Part shown: one piece after another, positions 7,608 through 15,716 of the stretch
Position numbering within the stretch: the first letter of the stretch is position 1
Layout: the number at the start of each line of letters is the position of its first letter
DNA from: Desulfobacteraceae bacterium
GTDB taxonomy: Bacteria; Desulfobacterota; Desulfobacteria; Desulfobacterales; Desulfobacteraceae
Direction of reading: 5' to 3'
DNA length: 22,356 nucleotides
Assembly: GCA_003354055.1 (NCBI GenBank)
Contig: PIVQ01000045.1
Span: 1 to 22,356 of the forward strand
The notes under the pieces: model-generated
Database searches by the model: none
What the model was told of the DNA's origin: nothing
The model's input: only the letters and a program-made list of their open reading frames with translations
Program-made: the position numbers and the translations under genes

Positions 7608-8951
7608 TTAATACGAAGCCTGGGAACTGCTTGACCCGGACCAATGGGGTTGACTCTGTTTTCCTTTAAGGGTTAACAGCCGTCGCTGATCCGTCCCTGC
7701 AGATGTCATCACATATAGCCTGTCCCTGCCGCCTTCCCGGGTAGACTTAAATGCAATCAAACTGCCGTCAGGCGACCAGGTCGGATCTTCATTATCCCCC
7801 TGGTCCATTGTCAGCTGAACCGGGACACCCGCTCCGGATTCAAGACTGATAACCAATATATTAATTTTATTCTTCACAATACCTACGTAGGCAATTTTCT
7901 TTCCGTCAGGGGACCATGCCGGTGAGGTATTATACTTTCCTGTAAACGTAACCCTGCGTACCTCTCCTGAGGCCAAATCCTGCAGGTAAATCTGAGGATT
8001 CCCCCCTCTGCTGGAGGTAAACGCAATCTTTTTACCGTCCGGTGAAAATTTGCCGGAAACATTCACCCCCCAGCTCTTGGTAATCCTTTTAATAATTTCT
8101 CCCTTTTTGGTCAACAAATATATTTCCTGATTACCGGAAAAACTAAGTGTTGCGGCCAATTTTAACTGTCCCGGCATCCAGTCAGGAGCAATATTCATCC
8201 CATCGTAATTTACAATAGCCCCCCGATTTTCCTTGATATTCTTAATAAAAATGTCCGGTTTTCCCTTGGCATAGGACACATAAGCCATCCATTCACCGTC
8301 ATGGGAGCGTGCCGGTGAAAGGGAGATGCTTTTGTGAAAAGTAATCTGCTTGGGGTCATATCCGTCAAAATCACAGATAAATATTTCCTTATTGCCGTTT
8401 ACCGTTGAGACAAAGGAAATTTTACTATTGAACACCCCGTAGCTTCCGGTAAGTTTATAGGAAATCTCAGAGCAGAACATATGAATAATTTTACGGATCT
8501 GGCTGCTTTTACCCGAATAAATTTTCCCGACCAGAAGCTTTGTATTAAAGGTATCAAACAGACGGAGCTTTAATTTCACCTGACCATTGGACTCTTCTAT
8601 CCCCCCTGTAATCAAGAGTTCAGCTCCGATTCCGGTCCAGTCCCTGAAGTTAATCTGCCCCAATTGAATTCCGCTTTCAGCCGGATCGGATAAAAAGGCA
8701 TTGGGATTCATTACCTTTAAATAGCCGGTAAAGTTCAAGGCGTCTTTGAGAATCTGTTCTGCCCGAGCCCCGTCCTGAACCTCTGCCTCATGACCTGAAA
8801 GGGCTTTGAAGCGTGTTACAGCCACTGGGGTTTTGTTTAAGAACGGATTACTGATATTGATGTAATCGTATTCCTTTCCCAGAGCCTGGGAAAAACAAAG
8901 GCAGACAATTATTAAACCCAACACAGCAGTTTTCCATGAGAATGTATTCAT
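7608..8951 (-). CDS. tolB: Periplasmic Tol-Pal protein TolB
   Basis: 447 residues from the chosen start. TolB links inner-membrane TolA to Pal. The N-terminal domain follows a signal peptide (MNTFSWKTAVLGLIIVCLC..., cleavage near ALG). A six-bladed beta-propeller carries repeated W/F-SPDGKKIAF-type motifs (FSPDGKKIAFTSSR, WSPDGKKIAYVG, WSPDGSLIAFKSTR). I chose ATG 8951 because AAAGGGG lies 6 nt upstream and the signal peptide begins there. The reading frame extends to a TTG at 8978, which has no such site. It follows tolA by 39 bp. Confidence 0.96.
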   Translation of the reverse strand: MNTFSWKTAVLGLIIVCLCFSQALGKEYDYINISNPFLNKTPVAVTRFKALSGHEAEVQDGARAEQILKDALNFTGYLKVMNPNAFLSDPAESGIQLGQINFRDWTGIGAELLITGGIEESNGQVKLKLRLFDTFNTKLLVGKIYSGKSSQIRKIIHMFCSEISYKLTGSYGVFNSKISFVSTVNGNKEIFICDFDGYDPKQITFHKSISLSPARSHDGEWMAYVSYAKGKPDIFIKNIKENRGAIVNYDGMNIAPDWMPGQLKLAATLSFSGNQEIYLLTKKGEIIKRITKSWGVNVSGKFSPDGKKIAFTSSRGGNPQIYLQDLASGEVRRVTFTGKYNTSPAWSPDGKKIAYVGIVKNKINILVISLESGAGVPVQLTMDQGDNEDPTWSPDGSLIAFKSTREGGRDRLYVMTSAGTDQRRLLTLKGKQSQPHWSGSSSSQASY

Positions 8952-8990
8952 ATAAACCCCTTTGGTTCCTTTCAACAACCTGAGTAAACT

Positions 8991-9917
8991 TTAATTTAGC
9001 CCGCTTGGGGTAAATCCCAGCACCGCATCATAGGAGGGCATGCCCTTGGGCAGTGGCGGCAACGGCCCTGCCCTTCGAATTGCTTTTTTGGCAGACTCAT
9101 CCAGGTATTGATTCCCTGATCTGGTTTCATAGCTGATATCCCTTATCTCACCGCTCTTCAGAATCTTAATCAAAATCCTGACTTCAAGATTTCGGTTCAA
9201 TCCCGCCATGATATCGTTATACACCCAATTTTGCTCAATAGCAGACTTAAGCACCATCTGATAAAGCACCAGAGGATTGGATCCCTGTTTGCCAATTCCG
9301 GTGCCCTGACCACTTCCCTGGCCGACCCCTTGAGAATTTTCTTTTTCCTTTGCAGCTATTGCCGCCTGCATCCGTTCAAGTGCCTGGTTGATCTTATCCT
9401 GATTTTGAGTGTCAACCTTTTTTGCAAGTGCTTCCCTGGCCTTCTGCAATTCCTTCTCAGCATCTTTCTTAGACTTGGTCTTCAGTTTTTCTGGTTTCTT
9501 TTTCTCTGCCGGTTTTTCTTTTTTCTTCCTGGCCGCCATCAGATCTTTTATATTCTTGGGCTTTGTTTTCAGGCTGATATCCGGTTTTAATACCGGCACA
9601 GGGACTGACTGGGCTTCAACAGGGGTCAAAGGCTTTGTGTTTAAATTCACACTGGCGTCGGTGGATGGTGGCGTCTTAGCCTGGGCAGGTTCTGGCTCGG
9701 ATTGGCCGCCCACAGGTCCGGGTACAAAGGAGACCAGATCCACCCTGACCACCATGGCTTTGGGCTTTGAGAACTCAAAATCATGGAGCCAGAAAATTAC
9801 TGCGAAAAACAGGGCATGAGCCAAGAAAGAGGCAAGGCAGACCCAAACAAACCGGCTACGCCCCTTGAGTTCTAAAATAAATCGATTCCTATTTTGAATC
9901 TGAGACCGGATACCCAT
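8991..9917 (-). CDS. tolA: TolA-type (TonB-family) energy-transducing protein
   Basis: 308 residues. Spans the periplasm and transmits proton-motive-force work from TolQR to TolB and Pal. Visible: one N-terminal membrane helix (about 23-44) with an S-x-x-x-H signature (S30, H34) used to engage the TolQ/ExbB motor, a Pro-rich then very Lys/Ala/Glu-rich helical middle (about 115-195), a Gly/Gln stretch (about 195-215), and a C-terminal TonB/TolA domain (about 215-308) with Y-L-D-E-S-A-K-K-A-I and P-L-P-P-L-P. The C-terminal fold looks more TonB-like than E. coli TolA, usual in this phylum. Position between tolR and tolB supports the TolA name. Confidence 0.9.
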   Translation of the reverse strand: MGIRSQIQNRNRFILELKGRSRFVWVCLASFLAHALFFAVIFWLHDFEFSKPKAMVVRVDLVSFVPGPVGGQSEPEPAQAKTPPSTDASVNLNTKPLTPVEAQSVPVPVLKPDISLKTKPKNIKDLMAARKKKEKPAEKKKPEKLKTKSKKDAEKELQKAREALAKKVDTQNQDKINQALERMQAAIAAKEKENSQGVGQGSGQGTGIGKQGSNPLVLYQMVLKSAIEQNWVYNDIMAGLNRNLEVRILIKILKSGEIRDISYETRSGNQYLDESAKKAIRRAGPLPPLPKGMPSYDAVLGFTPSGLN

Positions 9918-9926
9918 TTTATTCGA

Positions 9927-10343
9927 TCAACTGGCCTCTTGATCTTCCGGAAGCGTTATCATGCCAAGACTTTCAATGCCCGCCTTTTTAATCTGGGACA
10001 TCACATTGACCACGACTCCATAGGGTACTTTTTTATCCGCTTTCAGATAAACCTCTTTTTTATCAAGATTTTCCATGACCGCATCGAGTTTTTCCGACAA
10101 AAATGCCACACTGACTTCAAGGTCATTGATATAGACTTTAAGATCATTGTCTATGGAAACAATAAGATTTTCCTCATTGGAAGGAAGGGCTTCGGAAGTG
10201 GCCTTGGGAAGCTCAACATCAACCCCCTGAACCATCATAGGGGCGGTGACCATGAAAATGATCAACAAAACCAGCATCACATCCACAAAAGGGGTCACAT
10301 TAATCTCAGACATTAATTGGTCGTTACCGGATCCCAGTTGCAT
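9927..10343 (-). CDS. tolR: Proton-channel subunit TolR (ExbD/TolR family)
   Basis: 138 residues, usual length. One membrane helix (about 19-38) contains the essential aspartate in TPFVDVMLVLLIIF (D21), and the periplasmic ExbD/TolR domain follows, with V-x-L-x-A-D-K-x-V-P-Y near the C-terminus. Works with TolQ as a proton-driven stator for TolA. The ATG overlaps the tolQ stop as TAATG, so translation is coupled. tolA begins 9 bp after its stop. Confidence 0.97.
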   Translation of the reverse strand: MQLGSGNDQLMSEINVTPFVDVMLVLLIIFMVTAPMMVQGVDVELPKATSEALPSNEENLIVSIDNDLKVYINDLEVSVAFLSEKLDAVMENLDKKEVYLKADKKVPYGVVVNVMSQIKKAGIESLGMITLPEDQEAS

Positions 10344-11047
10344 TATGCCTCCATTTTTTTCTGGATGTCGCGTTCGATGATATTCAACAAATCCGAAGAA
10401 AAACTTTGAAGTTCCGAATCCAGAACACGGATCCGGTCGGTAAAATAGTTATAGGCGATAACCGCAGGGATAGCCACGGCAAGGCCGGCGGCCGTTGCCA
10501 CCAAGGCCTCGGAAATACCAGGCGCAACCACCGCAAGACTTGCGGAACCGCTGAGCCCAATCCCCTGAAAGGTATTCATGATGCCCCACACCGTGCCGAA
10601 AAGCCCGATAAAAGGGGCGGTATTTCCGGCGGTTGCTAAAAAAGGAACCAATTGGGTCAGACGCCTTACCTCGACATTGATGGAGCGCCTCAAGGTCCGC
10701 TTTACACTGCCCATGGCCTGAAAATAAGAAGTCTCGGATTTTAAGGTAGGCTGGCTGTCTTTATTGTCGGACCTTGCCACCTCCATGTATGCGGTGATAA
10801 AAATCCGGGCCACAGGGCTGGAACGAAGCGCCTTAGCTTTGACAAAGGCATCAGCCAGCGTCCGACACTGCCAGAAAATCTCAGTAAAATCTGCAGATTC
10901 CTTGTAGGCCTTTCTGATATATCTGAGCTTTATAAACACGATAGCCCAGGAGATAATGGAAAAAAACAGCAGCAAAAGCATGACAAATTTTACAACTGGC
11001 CCTGCATCATTTAGCATGTATAAAAGGCCGACAGATTCCGCGGTCAT
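10343..11047 (-). CDS. tolQ: Proton-channel subunit TolQ (MotA/TolQ/ExbB family)
   Basis: 234 residues from the chosen start. Three membrane segments: about 14-36 near the N-terminus, then the characteristic pair in the C-terminal half, with LATAGNTAPFIGLFGTVWG and EALVATAAGLAVAIPAVIAYN. I chose ATG 11047 because AGAGAGG lies just upstream and the protein then begins MTAESVG, as TolQ proteins do. The open frame extends 39 codons further, to 11164, through non-TolQ-like sequence and into an inverted repeat. First gene of the Tol-Pal cluster; ybgC is absent here. Confidence 0.96.
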   Translation of the reverse strand: MTAESVGLLYMLNDAGPVVKFVMLLLLFFSIISWAIVFIKLRYIRKAYKESADFTEIFWQCRTLADAFVKAKALRSSPVARIFITAYMEVARSDNKDSQPTLKSETSYFQAMGSVKRTLRRSINVEVRRLTQLVPFLATAGNTAPFIGLFGTVWGIMNTFQGIGLSGSASLAVVAPGISEALVATAAGLAVAIPAVIAYNYFTDRIRVLDSELQSFSSDLLNIIERDIQKKMEA

Positions 11048-11135
11048 AAATCCTCTCTTAATCTTTAATATTTTCCAAAGGAAACATATCAGATAAAATT
11101 CAATAAATCTACGTATATGAACAGGATATCTTACC

Positions 11136-11241
11136 TTAGGGACCGCGCAAAAGTAACTTCCCATAATCTGTTTACAAAACCCCCCTAAAAAACTGGGTAT
11201 TTTAAAACAGAATGTGAACTATTTTTTGCGCGATCCCTTAG
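11136..11241. repeat. Imperfect ~22-25 bp inverted repeat, possible MITE or regulatory palindrome upstream of tolQ
   Basis: The arm at 11136-11160 (containing GGGACCGCGCAAAAGTAACTTC) matches in inverted orientation 11216-11241 (GGGATCGCGCAAAAAATAGTTC, read from the other strand), separated by about 55 bp. The outer ends are TTAGGGA and CTAAGGGA. The size (about 106 bp) and terminal position of the repeats suit a miniature inverted-repeat element. No coding sequence lies inside, and no clear target duplication is seen. Confidence 0.5.
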
Positions 11242-11242
11242 A

Positions 11243-11286
11243 TAAAAATAAAAAAAGCCCCTTCACACTTAGGCAAAGGGGCTTTT
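11243..11286 (-). terminator. Rho-independent terminator of groEL
   Basis: A perfect 11-bp stem, AAAAGCCCCTT (11253-11263) with AAGGGGCTTTT (11276-11286), has a 12-nt loop. On the minus strand it is followed by a long T-rich run (complement of 11243-11256). It lies 44 bp beyond the groEL stop. The A/T flanks could let it work in both directions. Confidence 0.9.
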
Positions 11287-11329
11287 ATGTCATTTATGAG
11301 CAAATGACGTTACATATATTAGAATATGC

Positions 11330-12991
<1,662 letters not shown>

Positions 12992-13062
12992 TTATCTCCA
13001 TTTATATCTTTAACTTTTATATTTTGTAAAAACCGTTCTATGCAAAGTGGTTAGACTTTGAA

Positions 13063-13350
13063 TTAGTCGATTACACCCAGAACATCATCCTGACGCATGA
13101 TCAGATAGTCAATGCCGTCGATTTTCACTTCAGTCCCGCCATATTTGCTGAACAGCACACGGTCTCCGACTTTTACGTCCATGGGAAGCAATTTTCCGTC
13201 TTCGCCCATGCGGCCGTTTCCGCTTGCAACAACCTTACCTTCGGCAGGTTTTTCTTTGGCAGTATCAGGGATGTAGAGGCCGCCCTTGGTTTTTTCTTCT
13301 TCTTCAACACGTTCAACCAGAATCCTGTCGCTCAATGGTCTCAAACTCAT
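13063..13350 (-). CDS. groES: Co-chaperonin GroES
   Basis: 95 residues, usual length. Seven-subunit lid of the GroEL chamber. Visible: [20 protein letters not shown] at the N-terminus, the mobile loop ([14 protein letters not shown]), [17 protein letters not shown], and the C-terminal [20 protein letters not shown] lies 9 nt before the ATG. I found no CIRCE inverted repeat in the 90 bp upstream, so HrcA control at this position is not supported. A sigma-32-like promoter is also not clear. Confidence 0.98.
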   Translation of the reverse strand: MSLRPLSDRILVERVEEEEKTKGGLYIPDTAKEKPAEGKVVASGNGRMGEDGKLLPMDVKVGDRVLFSKYGGTEVKIDGIDYLIMRQDDVLGVID

Positions 13351-13440
13351 GATGCAATTCTCCTTTAGGTATTAATTGTTTGTTCTTTAAATTTTATTAA
13401 TTAAGATTAAATCCAACTTCTTCCGCCCCAAGAATCAAGC

Positions 13441-13728
13441 TTATTTTGAATCATCAGACTTAGAAGCCGGCTTTTCTGATTTGCTTGTAGATTTTCCTTT
13501 GGACCCACTGCCTCCGCTACCTTCACTACCTGCATTGGCACCGTTTTTTGCTCCGCCATAATCGGTGACATACCATCCAGAGCCCTTGAGATGAAACGTA
13601 CTCTGGGATATCAACTTCTTGAGATGACCTTTGCAGGAGGGACAGGTCTCAAGAGGGGACTCTGAAATTTTTTGGAATGCTTCCTCAACTTGTCCACATG
13701 CCTCACATTGGTATTCATAAACTGGCAT
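13441..13728 (-). CDS. FmdB-type zinc-ribbon protein
   Basis: 95 residues. The N-terminal 45 residues form the FmdB/CxxC_CXXC_SSSS zinc ribbon: MPVYEYQC8-E-A-C11 and C29-P-S-C32, with the E-x-F-Q-K-I-S-E-S-P-L pattern between. The rest is a low-complexity Gly/Ser/Lys tail (about 60-95). FmdB was proposed as a regulator of formamidase/amidase genes, but the cellular role of this widespread family is unclear. It lies 90 bp before groES on the same strand, with a good promoter upstream, so it may be co-transcribed with groESL. Confidence 0.88.
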   Translation of the reverse strand: MPVYEYQCEACGQVEEAFQKISESPLETCPSCKGHLKKLISQSTFHLKGSGWYVTDYGGAKNGANAGSEGSGGSGSKGKSTSKSEKPASKSDDSK

Positions 13729-13790
13729 TGCTCTTTTTTCCTTCGCTATTACTTTTTGGTTGCTGCATTGGTGCTTGAAAAATCAAAAAT

Positions 13791-13818
13791 AAAATAATAA
13801 GTCTTTCACCCTTGTCAA
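13791..13818 (-). promoter_or_regulatory. Sigma-70-type promoter for fmdB (possibly fmdB-groESL)
   Basis: On the minus strand a perfect -35 TTGACA (complement of 13813-13818), a 16-nt spacer and a -10 TATTTT (complement of 13791-13796). The predicted start lies about 55 nt before the fmdB ATG. Confidence 0.6.
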
Positions 13819-13860
13819 GGCGAACCACTTAAAAATTTTCTCCTATAATACACCCCAGAC

Positions 13861-14334
13861 TCATCCATACCATTCCCTATAAAATTCAAGGACTTCCGGA
13901 ACACCAAAAACCGTTACAGAAGATATAATTTCATAGGTCAGGCCGTGGACTTTTTTTTCTTCCTCCAGAGTTACATCTGCCTCCGACACATTCTCGTACC
14001 GCTGCTCAAACCTTGAAAACCTGACCACATGAACCAGCTCATGAATCAGGACATATAGTAAAAAGGGAGAGAGGCTGATTTTGGGTTCCTTACGCACAAG
14101 ATTAAGGATGGCCGAATCCTGAAGGCAAACATGGTAAAGACTGAAAGAGGAAGATCCGAGAGGCACATCTGCTTTCCTACCTTCATACTTGAGCACCTGG
14201 GCAAAAGGGCCATCCACCCGTTCATGCTGGGCAAGATTCCGGGCTGTTTTGATATCATACCGGTTTTTCAGCCATTGCCCGGGAGATAACTTGAAAAAAT
14301 CATTCACCAGCTCTTCGGCACGAAGAACTGACAT
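13861..14334 (-). CDS. Small HExxH zincin-like protein, function unknown
   Basis: 157 residues from the chosen start, no signal peptide. H98-E-L-V-H102 (YVLIHELVHVVRF) is a zinc-metallopeptidase motif in a hydrophobic helix. A Glu cluster about 25 residues later (E124-E126 in TLEEEKKVHG) could supply the third ligand, as in gluzincin-like minimal peptidases. I chose ATG 14334 because AAAAGGTGG lies just upstream; the frame stays open to a TTG at 14451, but that extension runs through the tandem dyads and has no good ribosome site. I recognise this as a conserved protein of the Desulfobacterales type without a known function. It is divergent from the bS22-type gene, and its stop lies 132 bp before fmdB. 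Substrate and activity are unknown. Confidence 0.75.
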   Translation of the reverse strand: MSVLRAEELVNDFFKLSPGQWLKNRYDIKTARNLAQHERVDGPFAQVLKYEGRKADVPLGSSSFSLYHVCLQDSAILNLVRKEPKISLSPFLLYVLIHELVHVVRFSRFEQRYENVSEADVTLEEEKKVHGLTYEIISSVTVFGVPEVLEFYREWYG

Positions 14335-14390
14335 ATCCACCTTTTCAAGTTCTTTCTTATTAAACATGGGGTTCATTATCATTAAACTTT

Positions 14391-14436
14391 TGGTGTTCGC
14401 TATGAGTGAACTCTGGTGTTCACTGCCAGTGAACTC
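14391..14436. promoter_or_regulatory. Tandem 23-bp dyads, candidate operator between divergent genes
   Basis: Two adjacent 23-bp units (14391-14413 and 14414-14436) share 19 of 23 bases. Each contains a dyad: GTTCGCTATGAGTGAAC (14395-14411, one mismatched pair) and GTTCACTGCCAGTGAAC (14418-14434, perfect 7-bp arms). The period is close to two helical turns, placing both on the same DNA face. They lie between the zincin-like gene and the promoter of the bS22-type gene. A regulator is not identified. Confidence 0.6.
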
Positions 14437-14475
14437 AATACTCATTTCCAACCGAAATCCATGGGAACAAAAGAA

Positions 14476-14505
14476 TGGACATTCAATAAATTTTTATGCT
14501 ATAGT
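14476..14505 (+). promoter_or_regulatory. Promoter of the bS22-type gene
   Basis: -35 TGGACA (14476-14481), an 18-nt spacer, and an extended -10 TGC-TATAGT (14497-14505). The predicted start lies about 45 nt before the TTG start codon. Confidence 0.65.
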
Positions 14506-14557
14506 GACTGTTTAGCAAACAAAAGAATAATTAAACCATCTAAAGGAGGTGATTGTT

Positions 14558-14653
14558 TTGGGTAGTGTTATTAAGAAGAGAAGAAAAAAGATGCGTAAGC
14601 ATAAACACAGAAAGCTCCTTGCCAAGACCAGACATCAGAGAAAGAAAAAATAA
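14558..14653 (+). CDS. Small ribosomal protein, AURKAIP1/COX24 domain (bS22-type), 31 residues
   Basis: A 31-codon gene starting at TTG. The peptide MGSVIKKRRKKMRKHKHRKL... is almost entirely basic and matches the short AURKAIP1/COX24 pattern (GSVIKKRR-K-x-x-x-KH-RKLL-x-KTR-x-QR-x-K). In actinobacteria a near-identical protein is a 30S ribosomal subunit protein named bS22. An 11-nt match to the 16S rRNA 3' end, AAGGAGGTGAT (14543-14553), ends 4 nt before the TTG, which fixes the start and predicts strong expression. It has its own promoter and a hairpin after the stop. Ribosome binding in this organism is inferred from the family. Confidence 0.9.
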   Translation: MGSVIKKRRKKMRKHKHRKLLAKTRHQRKKK

Positions 14654-14677
14654 GAGTTAAGATTTTCTACTCATGGG

Positions 14678-14714
14678 GAGTATTGAGTTGCGGCATCGCA
14701 TCAACTCAATACTC
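14678..14714. terminator. Strong 13-bp hairpin between convergent bS22-type gene and hflC
   Basis: GAGTATTGAGTTG (14678-14690) pairs perfectly with CAACTCAATACTC (14702-14714) across an 11-nt loop. It lies 25 bp after the bS22-type stop and 32 bp beyond the hflC stop, where a bidirectional terminator is expected. There is no T-run on either side, so intrinsic termination is not assured; transcript-end protection is possible. Confidence 0.5.
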
Positions 14715-14745
14715 ATATCCCATTTCAACTTACCTACTCGCCGAT

Positions 14746-15714
14746 TTACTCACCGCTTCCTTTAAGATACTTCATCAACTCAGAATCCGTTGACAACACC
14801 AGTGTACTGTCTTTTTCAAGGGTTGCCTTGTACAATTCCATGGTTTTCAAGAAGGCGTAGAATTCAGGATCCTGACCATAGGCCTCGGCGTAAATCCGCG
14901 TGGCCTTGGCATCAGCCTTACCCTTAATCGTCTGAGCCTCACGATAGGCTTCCGATTTAATCACCTGAAGTTCCTTTTCCTTTCCACCCCTTATGTTACT
15001 GGCCTCCCCCTTACCTTCGGCGCGGAACTTTTCAGCAATCTGATTTCTCTCCGCTATCATCCGGTCATAAACAGATCGCCTAACACTATCAATATAGTTG
15101 ATCCGCTTGATCTTCACATCCACAACCTCAATTCCGAATTCAGTCAGTTTCTCCCGGGCCTGCTTTTCGATCTGCTGTGCAATTTCAGCACGGCCAAGAT
15201 CGACCTTGTACCGAACCATTCTCTTTTTATTCGCACCGTCGCTTCCGGTACCAACTGCGTCAAAGGTATCCATGGGACGATCTGTATTCCTGACGCTCTC
15301 TACAAGAGGATAAGCTGAAATCAAATCCCTCATTGCCGGATCAATGATATCATCCAGGCGCTTCAGCCCGGAAAACTCATCTTTAACGGTCTGAAAATAA
15401 ATGATAGGATCACTGATCTTCCACCTGGCAAAGGTATCCACCCAGATATAGGTTTTATCCTTTGTGGGCACCTGCCCCGGATCACCATCCCATTCCAGCA
15501 GATTTTTGGGGAAATAATTTGCCTTTTGAATAAAAGGAATCTTGAACTTCAGCCCAGGTTCCTTTACCGCATCACCGACAATCCGCCCGAACTGGGTAAC
15601 AACTACCTGTTCAGTCTCATCTACAACATAGGCAGATCCGAAAATCGACATGACAACAACCGCAACAGCAGCCAGAATTCCAACCTTAATATTGTTCATA
15701 CGACTATTATCCAT
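14746..15714 (-). CDS. hflC: Membrane protease modulator HflC (SPFH/band 7)
   Basis: 322 residues. Partner of HflK; in E. coli the HflKC cage surrounds FtsH and limits access to membrane substrates. Visible: one N-terminal membrane helix (about 10-30), then the SPFH/prohibitin domain (VVDETEQVVVTQFGRIV, GLKFKIPFIQKANYF), a basic KIKRINY stretch, a long Ala/Glu/Arg-rich coiled coil (RMIAERNQIAEKFRAEG..., AYREAQTIKGKADAKA), and a C-terminal L-V-L-S-T-D-S-E-L. It starts 2 bp after the hflK stop. No ftsH gene is in the window. Confidence 0.96.
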   Translation of the reverse strand: MDNSRMNNIKVGILAAVAVVVMSIFGSAYVVDETEQVVVTQFGRIVGDAVKEPGLKFKIPFIQKANYFPKNLLEWDGDPGQVPTKDKTYIWVDTFARWKISDPIIYFQTVKDEFSGLKRLDDIIDPAMRDLISAYPLVESVRNTDRPMDTFDAVGTGSDGANKKRMVRYKVDLGRAEIAQQIEKQAREKLTEFGIEVVDVKIKRINYIDSVRRSVYDRMIAERNQIAEKFRAEGKGEASNIRGGKEKELQVIKSEAYREAQTIKGKADAKATRIYAEAYGQDPEFYAFLKTMELYKATLEKDSTLVLSTDSELMKYLKGSGE

Positions 15715-15716
15715 CC

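Larger units (their letters stand above)
14432..14720. repeat. Repeats AACTCAATACTCAT(T/A)TCC flanking the bS22-type gene
   Basis: AACTCAATACTCATTTCC at 14432-14449 recurs with one change at 14703-14720, 271 bp apart and on the same strand. The core AACTCAATACTC also occurs inverted at 14678-14689, forming one arm of a hairpin. The repeats bracket the small ribosomal protein gene and its promoter. Confidence 0.55.

Noticed and set aside
8952..8978. Upstream TTG start for tolB
   Set aside because: ATG 8951 has AAAGGGG upstream and begins a proper signal peptide.
11048..11164. 39-codon N-terminal extension of TolQ
   Set aside because: The sequence is not TolQ-like, it runs into an inverted repeat, and ATG 11047 has a good ribosome site.
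13351..13440. CIRCE element before groES
   Set aside because: No TTAGCACTC-N9-GAGTGCTAA-like repeat is present.
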